DNA of 33,304 nucleotides, taken from the NCBI GenBank assembly GCA_019119895.1, contig DWWD01000025.1:1-33304 (forward strand). The letters are read 5' to 3'. Position numbers and translations under genes: made by a program. Position 1 is the stretch's first letter. Each line of letters starts with the position of its first letter. This DNA comes from Candidatus Anaerostipes avistercoris. Its GTDB lineage: Bacteria; Bacillota; Clostridia; Lachnospirales; Lachnospiraceae. Below the pieces are notes generated by a model. The model saw only the letters and a list, made by a program, of their open reading frames with translations. It was not told the origin of the DNA and searched no databases. Below are positions 16,933-25,345 of the stretch, one piece after another.

Positions 16933-17067
16933 TTATTCTTCCATAAGTGTTTTCAGTTCATCCAGATTAAGCCAGTCCTCTCCGTCTTTCACTGCTTCTT
17001 CGGCTTCCTGCAGCTTCTTCAAGAGCTTCTTCTCAGCACGGTCACGCTCAAAATCATCAATATCCAT
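16933..17067 (-). CDS. small acidic protein, antitoxin-tail-like, 44 residues
   Basis: A short ORF encoding a 44-residue charged helical peptide starting MDIDDFERDRAEKK. It has a textbook AGGAGGTGA 9-12 bases before the ATG at 17067, the main reason for calling it a gene. The C-terminal pattern (EAVKDGEDWLNLDELKTLMEE) resembles the short regulatory tails of small antitoxin-like proteins common in this group (a Lys/Glu helix, a Gly-x-x-Trp turn, then a short helix). No toxin gene is next to it; it lies between the Wadjet-operon promoter and the ABC exporter. It could be an orphan antitoxin remnant or an unrelated small protein. No confident function. Confidence 0.6.
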   Translation of the reverse strand: MDIDDFERDRAEKKLLKKLQEAEEAVKDGEDWLNLDELKTLMEE

Positions 17068-17223
17068 AATTACAAATCACCTCCTGCCATTCTTCGTATA
17101 TTTCATATTGTTTCTTTCTTTATTTTATCCTATAATATTTTCTTAGTCAGTGCTAACTGATATTTGTATGATCCAATGAAATTTTTCCGCTCTGTGCGGA
17201 CTTGAAAAGATAGGAGTGAAATT

Positions 17224-18972
17224 ATGAATACATTCAAAAAATTTATTCGATACTACGGCCCCTACAAGAAAGTATTCTTTTTTGATTTATTCTGCGCGGC
17301 CTCCATCAGTATCGTGGATCTGGCCTTTCCCCAGATTTTAAGAACTATGACCAATACCCTGTTCCAGAGAGATGCCTCTGTGATTCTACGCACTCTGCCG
17401 TGGATTGCAGCCATTCTGCTGATCTGTTACATCCTGCAGGCGCTGTGCAAATACTATGTCAGCTGCCAGGGACATATTATGGGAGCCCGGATGGAGCGGG
17501 ATATGCGAAAAGAATTATTTGAACATTATGAAAATCTTTCCTTTTCTTATTATGACAAGAATAATACAGGACAGATGATGAGCCGTCTGGTATCCGACCT
17601 GTTTGATATCTCTGAATTTGCCCATCACGGACCGGAAAACCTGTTTATCTCTGTGGTAAAGATTGTCGGTTCCTTCATCTTCCTGTTTATGATCCAATGG
17701 AAACTGGCTCTGATTCTGGCCGCTGTCGTTATTTTTATGATCATTTTCAGCGCTTATCAGAATCAGCGGATGCAGGCAACTTTTCTGGACAACCGCCGCA
17801 AAATCGGTGACATCAACGCTACCCTGCAGGATTCTCTGGAAGGCATCCGGATCGTCCAGTCTTTTGCCAACGAAGATATTGAGCGCAGAAAGTTCCATAA
17901 GGGAAATGAAAACTTCCTTCTCTCCAAGAAGGATAACTATCGTGCCATGGGAACGTTCCAGGGCGGAAATACATTTTTCCAGGGACTTATGTACCTGATC
18001 ACTCTGACAGCCGGCGGCATCTTCATTGCTCTTGGCGAAATGTCTCCGGCGGATCTTGCCATGTACGCCCTGTATATCGGTATCTTTATCAGCCCGATCC
18101 AGGTTCTTGTGGAACTGACGGAAATGATCCAGAAAGGTTTGTCCGGTTTCCGCCGTTTCCTGGATATTATTGAAACAGAACCGGAAATTGTCGATGAAGA
18201 GAATGCCGTTCCGATTCAGAATCCGCAGGGAGATATTTCCTACAATGACGTATCTTTCAGCTATGAAGACAATGAAATTGTCCTGAATCACATTAACTTT
18301 AAAATAGAATCCGGAAAATCCGTTGCCCTGGTAGGACCTTCCGGCGGAGGAAAAACTACCATCTGCTCTCTCCTGCCGAGATTCTATGATATTACCGGCG
18401 GAACCATCACCATCGGAAATCAGAATGTCCGGGAAATGACCCTGGAAAGCCTCAGAAATTCCATCGGTATTGTTCAGCAGGATGTGTATCTGTTTGGAGG
18501 AACCGTAAAAGAAAATATCGCCTACGGCAAACCGGATGCTTCTATGGATGAAATTATCCAGGCTGCCAAAAAGGCGAATATCCATGATTTTATTATGGGC
18601 CTGCCGGACGGCTACGATACGTTTGTCGGTGAGCGGGGCACCCGCCTGTCCGGAGGACAGAAACAGCGGATTTCCATTGCCAGAGTCTTCCTCAAAAACC
18701 CTCCGATCCTGATTCTTGACGAAGCAACCAGCGCCCTGGATAATGAAAGCGAGCGCCATATCCAGAAGAGTCTGGAGGCGCTCTCTAAAAACCGTACGAC
18801 CATCACCATCGCCCATCGTCTCTCTACCATCAAAAATGCAGATGAAATCCTCGTGGTATATGACCACACCATCCGGGAAAGAGGCTCTCACCGGGAACTG
18901 ATGGAAAAAGACGGCATCTATGCCCGTTACTACAAAATGCAGTTTGAAGGTCTGGAAACCCTGGATCTCTAA
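17224..18972 (+). CDS. ABC exporter, fused membrane and ATPase domains
   Basis: A 582-residue half-transporter that should work as a homodimer in the membrane. Six membrane helices occupy about residues 15-310. The ATPase domain follows with Walker A GPSGGGKTT (371-379), signature LSGGQ (475-479), Walker B ILDEATSALD (D499, E500) and the switch His531 in AHRLST, all intact. The overall look (YYDKNNTGQMMSRLVSDLFD, SFANEDIERRKF) is of the MsbA/Sav1866/YknU multidrug or lipid exporter class; the substrate cannot be told. The ATG at 17224 has AGGAGTG upstream. It is a single-gene unit: the next gene is convergent 18 bases away. The 156-base gap upstream holds an AT-rich stretch, a TATGAT-like -10 near 17171, a TCAGT/ACTGA inverted repeat and a small CCGC/GCGG hairpin, none strong enough to list. 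Confidence 0.9.
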   Translation: MNTFKKFIRYYGPYKKVFFFDLFCAASISIVDLAFPQILRTMTNTLFQRDASVILRTLPWIAAILLICYILQALCKYYVSCQGHIMGARMERDMRKELFEHYENLSFSYYDKNNTGQMMSRLVSDLFDISEFAHHGPENLFISVVKIVGSFIFLFMIQWKLALILAAVVIFMIIFSAYQNQRMQATFLDNRRKIGDINATLQDSLEGIRIVQSFANEDIERRKFHKGNENFLLSKKDNYRAMGTFQGGNTFFQGLMYLITLTAGGIFIALGEMSPADLAMYALYIGIFISPIQVLVELTEMIQKGLSGFRRFLDIIETEPEIVDEENAVPIQNPQGDISYNDVSFSYEDNEIVLNHINFKIESGKSVALVGPSGGGKTTICSLLPRFYDITGGTITIGNQNVREMTLESLRNSIGIVQQDVYLFGGTVKENIAYGKPDASMDEIIQAAKKANIHDFIMGLPDGYDTFVGERGTRLSGGQKQRISIARVFLKNPPILILDEATSALDNESERHIQKSLEALSKNRTTITIAHRLSTIKNADEILVVYDHTIRERGSHRELMEKDGIYARYYKMQFEGLETLDL

Positions 18973-18990
18973 ATCAGAAATCCTGATATC

Positions 18991-20661
18991 TCAGGCTTCC
19001 AGCACTACGACCTCGTAAGGTTTCAGCAGGAGATCTTTCCCCTGCATAGTCGTCTGCTCATAATTGACAAATACAACATTTTCATACTCTGTTTCCAGAG
19101 TGACACTGGAAGGCTGGCCGCTGAAATTACAGATCAGGGCCAGTTTTTTTTCACCCAGCTTCCGTTCATAGGCAAAAATATGATCCTGGTCTTCCATGAT
19201 CGGCTCATAACTTCCATAGGTCAGGATTTCCTTATATTCCGCGGATTTACGGAACCTGATCAGTCTCTTATAATAGTTCAGAACAGAACCGTATTCTTTT
19301 TCCTGATCCTCCACATTGATTTCCGTATAATTTTCGTTGACCGGCATCCATGGCGTTCCCTCACTGAATCCCGCATTTTTTTCGTGATTCCACTGCATCG
19401 GAGTCCGCGCATTGTCCCGGCTGTGATGACTGCAGATTTCCAGAGCCTCTTCCGGCTCGATTCCCGCATCGATGGAAATTTCATACTGGCTCAGGGTTTC
19501 CAGGTCATTGAATTCCTCCAATTTCCATTTTCGGTTGCACATGCCGATTTCCTGTCCCTGATACAGGAACGGAAGACCTCTCTGGCATATGATAATCGTG
19601 GCAAGAGCCGTTACACTGTAAAATCCGTAATCCTTCTCCGGAATAAACAGACTGGATCCTCTCGGCTGGTCATGATTTTCGATGATATTGGCCTCAAATC
19701 CTGCGTCTCCCAGCATCTTCTGATTTTTCGCCGTTTCCTCCCTCCAGTCGTCAAATGGCTGCGGCCACATGTATTCTTTATAATTTTTCCCTTTGCGGTA
19801 AGCATGGCATGGTTCAAAGGCAAATATAGATGAAAAATAGCCCTTTTCCCCGATGAAACGCTGCACCGCATCTTCCTTTAAAAACATGGCTTCTCCTATG
19901 GCAAGTCCGTCATAGGGATCAAAGCAGCGATGGCGCATTTCCAGGAGAAAGTCGCCGATTCCGTCGACTTTCTGGGACACTTTATATACATCCGCCATTC
20001 CGTCCGGCCCGTCTGCCGGAAGATCGGTCCACGTAAGATCCTTTTTGATGTTCATAATGGCGTCGATCCGGAAACCTCCCAGACCTTTTTCCATCCACCA
20101 GCAGATCATTTTGTAAATCTCTTCTCTCACCTTCGGATTTTCCCAGTTAAGATCCGGCTGCTCTTTGGCAAATGAATGAAAGTAGAATTTATTCTCATAT
20201 CCCGGTACCTTTTCCCAGACGCTTCCTCCGAAATAAGAGCGCCAGTTACATGGAACTTCCCCGTCTTTTCCATCCACAATATAAAAATATTTTCCATAAG
20301 GACCGTCCGGATCTCTCATAGCTTCTTTGAACCATTTGTGTTCACTAGAACAATGATTGACGACCAGATCCATCAGGATGGAAATCTTCCGCTTCTTCGC
20401 CTCCGCAATCAATTCCTCCATATCTTCCATGGTTCCGAACATCGGGTCAATGGCGTAATAATCTGAGATATCATAGCCGTTATCCACCATCGGCGACTGA
20501 AACATGGGAGATATCCACAAAATATCAATTCCAAGATCGTGGATATAATCCAGTTTGCGGATAATTCCCTGAATGTCCCCGATTCCGTCTCCGTTGGAAT
20601 CGTAAAAACTCTTCGGATAAATCTGATATGCAGCTTTATCGTGCCACCATTCTCTCTTCAT
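18991..20661 (-). CDS. alpha-glucosidase, GH13 (oligo-1,6-glucosidase-like)
   Basis: A 556-residue cytoplasmic enzyme with the full GH13 (beta/alpha)8 barrel and C-terminal beta domain, hydrolysing alpha-glucosides to glucose. It shows GDGIGDIQGI and the region MDLVVNH. Catalytic residues are the nucleophile Asp200 (GFRIDAIMN), the acid/base Glu257 (AIGEAMF) and the stabiliser Asp331 (ENHDQPR). The residue after the nucleophile is Ala201, whereas enzymes that prefer alpha-1,6 bonds usually have Val there, so this one may favour alpha-1,4 substrates. The frame opens at a GTG (20664), but ATG 20661 has AGGGAG 7 bases upstream. It stands alone on the strand with its own promoter, distinct from the PTS operon, giving a non-phosphorylated sugar route. 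Confidence 0.9.
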   Translation of the reverse strand: MKREWWHDKAAYQIYPKSFYDSNGDGIGDIQGIIRKLDYIHDLGIDILWISPMFQSPMVDNGYDISDYYAIDPMFGTMEDMEELIAEAKKRKISILMDLVVNHCSSEHKWFKEAMRDPDGPYGKYFYIVDGKDGEVPCNWRSYFGGSVWEKVPGYENKFYFHSFAKEQPDLNWENPKVREEIYKMICWWMEKGLGGFRIDAIMNIKKDLTWTDLPADGPDGMADVYKVSQKVDGIGDFLLEMRHRCFDPYDGLAIGEAMFLKEDAVQRFIGEKGYFSSIFAFEPCHAYRKGKNYKEYMWPQPFDDWREETAKNQKMLGDAGFEANIIENHDQPRGSSLFIPEKDYGFYSVTALATIIICQRGLPFLYQGQEIGMCNRKWKLEEFNDLETLSQYEISIDAGIEPEEALEICSHHSRDNARTPMQWNHEKNAGFSEGTPWMPVNENYTEINVEDQEKEYGSVLNYYKRLIRFRKSAEYKEILTYGSYEPIMEDQDHIFAYERKLGEKKLALICNFSGQPSSVTLETEYENVVFVNYEQTTMQGKDLLLKPYEVVVLEA

Positions 20662-20738
20662 CACAAAACTCCCTTCTTACAGACATTGATTCATCAAATC
20701 ATTCACTCTCGTTCCCTGATATAGAATCACTATACTTG

Positions 20739-20744
20739 ATTATA
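20739..20744 (-). promoter_or_regulatory. extended -10 promoter of the GH13 gene
   Basis: A perfect TATAAT preceded by TGG (TGnTATAAT) reads toward the GH13 gene about 80 bases away; no good -35 is seen. The leader contains the palindrome TTGATTCATCAA at 20686-20697, which could be a regulator site. Confidence 0.6.
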
Positions 20745-20766
20745 CCAGAAAAAGTCCTTCCATAAT

Positions 20767-20792
20767 AGAAAAGCCCGGCACAATTGCCGGGT
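20767..20792 (-). terminator. intrinsic terminator after the deacetylase gene
   Basis: CCCGGCA and TGCCGGG (20774-20780 and 20785-20791) form a 7-base-pair GC stem with a 4-base loop. On the minus strand it is followed by CTTTTCT. It ends the operon whose last gene stops at 20841. Confidence 0.8.
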
Positions 20793-20840
20793 CTTTATCT
20801 GCGATTTGAATCTCCTGCTGCCGCAGAAGCTTTTATGTAT

Positions 20841-21704
20841 CTATCTGATCTGATGGGCGCTGAGCACCACATCTCCTTTTTTCACCTGGACTCCTTTTGC
20901 TTCCAGCAGTTCGGAAACCGTACATACTTCATATCCTCTTTGCTTAAGAATCGGCAGTACATGCTCCACTGCCTGTACTGTGGATTCGTGGATATCATGC
21001 ATCAGCACAATATCTCCATCTTTTGCCTTTTCCAGGATGATTTTTTCCGTTGCCTTGGCTGACTTTGTCTTCCAGTCCAGCGTATCAATGTTCCACAAGA
21101 TCAGCGGTCCGTCAATGATTTTCTTTACGCTGTCGTTAAGCCCTCCATACGGCGGCCGGAAACTTACGGCTTTGCTGCCGCACGCTTCATACAGCGCCTG
21201 ATTCATTCTGTCCTGCTGGCTTTTGATCTGGCTCTCGCTCAGTTTTGTCAGCAGCGGATGATCCCAGGAATGGCCTGCGACTTCATTTCCGGATTTGTAA
21301 ATCTGTTCCGCAACCTGCGGATACTGTTTCACATTTTCACCAAGCATAAAGAATGTCGCTCTGAAGTTTTCTTTCTCCAGTGCCTTTAAAACTCTCTCCG
21401 TCTTTCCCTGCATCGGACCGTCATCAAATGTAAAAGCGATCAATTTTTTACTTTTATCGATTTTCCGCGGCACATACAGCGATTTTTCCATTTTTTCTCT
21501 GGTATCCGCCGCCAGAATTCCGTCATTGGCCTGTACTACATACTCACCAATGCTTTTATTGACCGACCGATACTCCTGCGTGCTTCTTGCACGGATGAAA
21601 GTCACGATTCCTGTCAGCATCAAAGCCATGATTACCAGCAGTACCGCAGCTCTCCTTTTTCTCCATCTTCTCCGACGTCTTCTTGTTCTGATTGTCCTTC
21701 GCAT
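20841..21704 (-). CDS. polysaccharide deacetylase, NodB domain
   Basis: A 287-residue membrane-anchored enzyme. Residues 1-18 are strikingly basic (TRRRRRRWRKRR), then one hydrophobic anchor (about 19-37) and a short stem, so the catalytic part faces outside. The NodB motifs are all present: TFDDGP (92-97, Asp94/Asp95), the metal ligands HSWDH (145-149), RPPYG (183-187), DTLDW (207-211) and LMHD (His236). It would remove acetyl groups from peptidoglycan or another surface glycan. It lies 29 bases after the adenine deaminase gene and shares its operon, ending at a clear terminator. The ATG at 21704 has AGGG-type ribosome binding sequence. The exact substrate is not determinable. Confidence 0.9.
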   Translation of the reverse strand: MRRTIRTRRRRRRWRKRRAAVLLVIMALMLTGIVTFIRARSTQEYRSVNKSIGEYVVQANDGILAADTREKMEKSLYVPRKIDKSKKLIAFTFDDGPMQGKTERVLKALEKENFRATFFMLGENVKQYPQVAEQIYKSGNEVAGHSWDHPLLTKLSESQIKSQQDRMNQALYEACGSKAVSFRPPYGGLNDSVKKIIDGPLILWNIDTLDWKTKSAKATEKIILEKAKDGDIVLMHDIHESTVQAVEHVLPILKQRGYEVCTVSELLEAKGVQVKKGDVVLSAHQIR

Positions 21705-21733
21705 CTTACCCTACCCTGTTTCCTTTCTGTTTT

Positions 21734-23380
21734 TTAAATAAATTGAAAATTAGTAACATCCACAAGCCCCTGATCTGTCAGCCTGAGCTCCGGTATCACC
21801 GGAAGCGCCATAAATGACAGCGTGATAAATGGATCGATTTCTTTGGAAATTCCCATATCCCATGCTTTTTTCAGCATATCATCTATGTTTTTCTGAATTT
21901 CCTCAGAAGATTCCATACTCAAAAGGCCTGCGACCGGGAGAGGCAGTGTTCCTTTCACCTCTCCGTCTGAAACCAGCACATATCCTCCCTGCATCTTCTC
22001 CATCATTTTCACTGCCACAAGAATATCTTCGTCATTGTCTCCCGCAGCAATAATATTGTGAGAATCATGGGCAACAGAAGTCGCAATGGCTCCTCCTGTG
22101 ATTCCGTACCCTTTCAGCGGGGCGGCTTTGGCATTGCCGGTCCCTCTGTGGCGTTCAAACACACACAGTTTGGAATATTCCTCATTTGGAACAAACAGCC
22201 CATTTTCTGACGGCACTTCTTCTCTTAAAAATTCCGTCACGATCTGCCCGGATACCATACCGATCACCGGTACTTTTCCGGAAGCTTTCACCTGGATCTT
22301 ATCTGCGGAAACATCTGACAGAACCACGGTATGGAGCATAGATTCCTCCACCGGGGCGGCTTCCATTTCAAACATGGCAGCTCCCACCCGCCTGCCTTTT
22401 CGATATACCTGATCTACAGATACATCCTCCAGCGAATCCAGCACAACGATATCCGCGTCCTTACCTTTCTTCAGGACTCCAATCTGATCCAGCCCGTATG
22501 CAGATGCCGCATGGTACGTGGCCATGGCAACGGCATCCACCGGATTCATCCCCAGCTGAATACTCCGCTTTACATTGTAACTAATATGTCCTTCATTTGC
22601 AATAGTATCCAAATGTTTATCATCGGTACAGAACATATAATTTGAAATATCTTCCGGTTTCCCCAATAGTCCCGGGATAATATCCCCTGCATTTCTTGCG
22701 GCGCTTCCCTCTCTCACCAGGATTTTCATGCCTGCATGGCATTTTTCTTCCGCCTCTTCATAAGAAGTACACTCGTGATCCGTCATGACGCCGGCTTTCA
22801 CATAAGTCTCCAGATCTTTTCCCGTCAGACCAGGGGCATGGCCGTCGATCACCATTCCCTGACATAGCCTGAGTTTATCAAAAATTTCCGGATCGCCTGC
22901 CAGCACTGCAGGATAGCACATGACTTCTCCCAGTCCCAGCACTCTCTCGTGATCCTTCCACTGTTTCATGTCTTCCGCCGTAAAATCGGCTCCGTTGGTC
23001 TCAAATGGAGTCGCCGGAATGGAAGACGGCATCATCACATAGACGCTCAGAGGAATATTCTCCGTGGCGTCCAAAATATATTTCATGGCCTCGTTTCCTT
23101 TCACATTGACCAGTTCATGCGGATCCGCAATGACCGTAGTGGTTCCGTGGGGCATCACGGCTCTGGCAAATTCCAGCGGCGTCGCCATGGAAGACTCAAT
23201 ATGCACATGGGCATCAATAAATCCCGGGCAGAGATACTTTCCGCTGCAGTCAACTTCCTGCTCACCGGAGAAGCTTCCGATTCCCGCAATTTTCCCTTTG
23301 GATACCGCAAGATCGCCTTTTATCAGTTTTCGTTCTTTTACATCAATTATGGTTCCGTTTTTCAACACCAGTTCGTACAC
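21734..23380 (-). CDS. ade: adenine deaminase
   Basis: A 548-residue cytoplasmic amidohydrolase converting adenine to hypoxanthine in purine salvage. The metal-binding HVHIESS is at residues 58-64. Further family motifs are visible: HGTTTVIADPHE, GLGEVMCYP, DGHAPGLTG, MTDHECTSYEEA and FCTDDKHLD, plus a C-terminal region with VAHDSHNI. Length and motifs match the AdeC type of adenine deaminase. The start is a GTG at 23380 (codon 1 of MYELVLKNG), with GGAGGG 7 bases upstream, inside the end of the preceding gene (19-base overlap). It is followed by the NodB deacetylase gene 29 bases on. Confidence 0.95.
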   Translation of the reverse strand: MYELVLKNGTIIDVKERKLIKGDLAVSKGKIAGIGSFSGEQEVDCSGKYLCPGFIDAHVHIESSMATPLEFARAVMPHGTTTVIADPHELVNVKGNEAMKYILDATENIPLSVYVMMPSSIPATPFETNGADFTAEDMKQWKDHERVLGLGEVMCYPAVLAGDPEIFDKLRLCQGMVIDGHAPGLTGKDLETYVKAGVMTDHECTSYEEAEEKCHAGMKILVREGSAARNAGDIIPGLLGKPEDISNYMFCTDDKHLDTIANEGHISYNVKRSIQLGMNPVDAVAMATYHAASAYGLDQIGVLKKGKDADIVVLDSLEDVSVDQVYRKGRRVGAAMFEMEAAPVEESMLHTVVLSDVSADKIQVKASGKVPVIGMVSGQIVTEFLREEVPSENGLFVPNEEYSKLCVFERHRGTGNAKAAPLKGYGITGGAIATSVAHDSHNIIAAGDNDEDILVAVKMMEKMQGGYVLVSDGEVKGTLPLPVAGLLSMESSEEIQKNIDDMLKKAWDMGISKEIDPFITLSFMALPVIPELRLTDQGLVDVTNFQFI

Positions 23381-24018
23381 AATGAACCCTCCTTCTTTTT
23401 ATGTTCCGCAAATCTCTGAAACCGTACCATTCCCACATAATATTTCAGGCGGGGATCAAACAGCTGATCCCAGCTGATCACTTCCCGCTCTCCGCAGTTG
23501 GACCAGATCAACGTATGATTTTCCTCATCATATCCGGTTATAGTCACCCAGTGCCAGTTGTCTTCCCGAAGCCATCTGGCAGGGTGGCGCAGAATCAGAA
23601 ATGCCACCGGATCTCCTGCCTTGATCGCTCCGAGGATAAAGTTCAGAGACTGTTCTTTCTTCTTCGGCAGAAACAGCTTCTCTGGTGAAAGAAGAATTCC
23701 CCGATTCCCTGCATATCTGACAAAATCCCTGGCAAAACGCCCGATCAGAGGATATCCCATAAATCCGGGCTTCATATAAGCATACATAGTTTCCATCAAT
23801 TTCAAATATTCTTCTTTACAGTATGGATCTGTTTTCGGATCGTACAGAGGTTTCATATTTTCGTCCGACGCAGCGTAAATCGCGGCAAGATTACTCCCCG
23901 TCACGCTGCCGCAGCCTGCCAGCCTCTGAAATTCTCCGGAAAACCACTCCTGATTACCTCCATATCCAACTATCTTTCCATTCCGGGTGATCCGCGGACA
24001 CTGAAGTTCTTCCCGCAT
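23362..24018 (-). CDS. C39-like cysteine protease fold protein
   Basis: A 218-residue protein with a papain-like triad pattern: Cys in LAGCGSVTGSNL near residue 36, His in NWHWVTITGYD near 155 and Asn in WSNCGERE near 170. This is the look of C39-like or bacteriocin-processing-type peptidases, though no ABC transporter is fused. No signal peptide or membrane segment is obvious, so it is probably cytoplasmic. The frame begins earlier (ATG 24039), but an AAGGAGG lies 8 bases before the ATG at 24018, which is chosen. It is first in the operon with adenine deaminase and the deacetylase. A substrate cannot be named, and non-protease roles are possible. Confidence 0.7.
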   Translation of the reverse strand: MREELQCPRITRNGKIVGYGGNQEWFSGEFQRLAGCGSVTGSNLAAIYAASDENMKPLYDPKTDPYCKEEYLKLMETMYAYMKPGFMGYPLIGRFARDFVRYAGNRGILLSPEKLFLPKKKEQSLNFILGAIKAGDPVAFLILRHPARWLREDNWHWVTITGYDEENHTLIWSNCGEREVISWDQLFDPRLKYYVGMVRFQRFAEHKKKEGSLCTNWC

Positions 24019-24067
24019 ATTTCCTTCCTCCTTCTGCATAAGCTATTAAAAAATGCTGGAGTTTCCT

Positions 24068-24538
24068 ATGAAACATCTATCACCCCATCAGATTTTTAAG
24101 TTATGCCTCATTCTTCCGGTCATCGCTGTGTTATGCTCTTTTCTGCTGTCGCCCGGCATCACCGATGCCTGGTCCCAATTCCGGCTTCCGCCTTTTACAC
24201 CAAAGCCGGGGGCTTTTCTGATCCTTATGATCTTATTTACTCTGCCAAACAGCTTTCCTCTCAGTTTTCTGGCCCGTTCTATTCATTTTGAAAGGAATAA
24301 AGCCTTAAAACTATTCCTTGTTTCTTATTTTTTTCTGTTTTTCTGGCCGATTCTTCTCTTCGAATATCAGGTAAGCATCTTCGCCCTGGTATGGACGGTT
24401 ACCTTAAACCTGATCAATGGCTGCCTGTTTCTGCAGCTTTTCCTGATTCGTCCGAAATCTGCCTTCTGGCTTCTGCCCTATCTTCTGTGGTGCGTTTTTT
24501 TATGCTGTCTGAATCTTGGCATCCTGATCCTGAATTAG
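24068..24538 (+). CDS. TspO/MBR family membrane protein
   Basis: A 156-residue protein with about five hydrophobic segments. The early WSQFRLPPFTPKPGAF fits the TspO pattern W..L..PPF.P....F, and the ending LPYLLWCVFLCCLNLGILILN fits the family ending PYLAWV..A..LN...W.LN. Bacterial TspO proteins bind porphyrins and similar lipophilic molecules and are linked to stress signalling. The ATG at 24068 has GGAG 6 bases upstream; an in-frame ATG at 24053 lacks a ribosome binding site. It is divergent from the C39-like gene, and its 3' end overlaps yaaA by 4 bases in a convergent arrangement. Less conserved than most homologues. Confidence 0.85.
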   Translation: MKHLSPHQIFKLCLILPVIAVLCSFLLSPGITDAWSQFRLPPFTPKPGAFLILMILFTLPNSFPLSFLARSIHFERNKALKLFLVSYFFLFFWPILLFEYQVSIFALVWTVTLNLINGCLFLQLFLIRPKSAFWLLPYLLWCVFLCCLNLGILILN

Positions 24539-25272
24539 CGGGAAATAAACACAAACTTGTTTTCCGCTGACAGGGCTTCTTCATATTCATATCCGTGAAA
24601 TTCAAAGGCTTTCAGTTCCTCGGGATCTTCCGGCCGCCGCTGCGCTATAAAACGAATCATCTGACCCCTGGCCATCTTCGCCCACGCGACGATGGTCTTT
24701 AACTTTCCATTCCGCATGGTCAGAAATTCTATATCAATCCAGCGGTCAAAAGGATCCGCATATTTTCTCACTGCCTTCGCGTACTCCTCTGAAGCCAGAT
24801 TGATCACCGGTTCCCCGGGGGTGAAAATTTCTCCGGCCAGACTGTCTCCCCAGAACCGGTACAGATTCTGTCCGTCAATTTTTATGGGAGATGCCATTTC
24901 CAGACGGTAAGGGCGGATTTCATCCAAAGGTCTTAAGACGCCGTACAATCCGCTGAGGATCCGCACATGACGGTTCAGATATTCCAGTTCTTCCGGCGTC
25001 ATATGTCCGGCGTCTACATTCTTAAAAACAAGCCCGTCATAGGCGAATACGGCTGCTGTCCCTCCCTCTTTCTTCCAGTCCTGAAAATCGAGAAAAGCCT
25101 GCAGGGCAATCTTTTCATTTGTCTTCATCAGACTCTGGATTTCCCAGGGCTGAAGCTTTTTTAATTCCTCGTAAATCCTTTCGGCTTTTTCCATCATAAC
25201 CGGCCTGGACAGGCGGATATCCGGTGTTTTCCCCATCCGCATATTCATAGCCGGCGAAATTATCCCTATCAT
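24535..25272 (-). CDS. yaaA: YaaA-family peroxide-stress protein
   Basis: A 245-residue soluble protein of the YaaA (DUF328) family. Recognisable parts are the N-terminal IIISPA-like start (MIGIISPAMNM), AVFAYDGLVFKNVDA, LSGLYGVLRPLDEIRPYRLEM, NLYRFWGD, INLASEEYAKA and the C-terminal FEFHGYEYEE. In Escherichia coli YaaA lowers free iron during hydrogen peroxide stress and binds DNA; the role here is inferred from family. AAGGAG precedes the ATG at 25272. The convergent end shares 4 bases with the TspO gene. Confidence 0.95.
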   Translation of the reverse strand: MIGIISPAMNMRMGKTPDIRLSRPVMMEKAERIYEELKKLQPWEIQSLMKTNEKIALQAFLDFQDWKKEGGTAAVFAYDGLVFKNVDAGHMTPEELEYLNRHVRILSGLYGVLRPLDEIRPYRLEMASPIKIDGQNLYRFWGDSLAGEIFTPGEPVINLASEEYAKAVRKYADPFDRWIDIEFLTMRNGKLKTIVAWAKMARGQMIRFIAQRRPEDPEELKAFEFHGYEYEEALSAENKFVFISR

Positions 25273-25345
25273 TTCTTCTCCTTATCCGATATACTTGATT
25301 TATAAGATTCCATAATGACTTACATTTAGAAAGGACTCGATCATC

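Noticed and set aside
17515-18891. 458-residue ORF antisense to the ABC exporter
   Set aside because: It mirrors an intact ABC exporter with all motifs; it has no ribosome binding site or recognisable domain.
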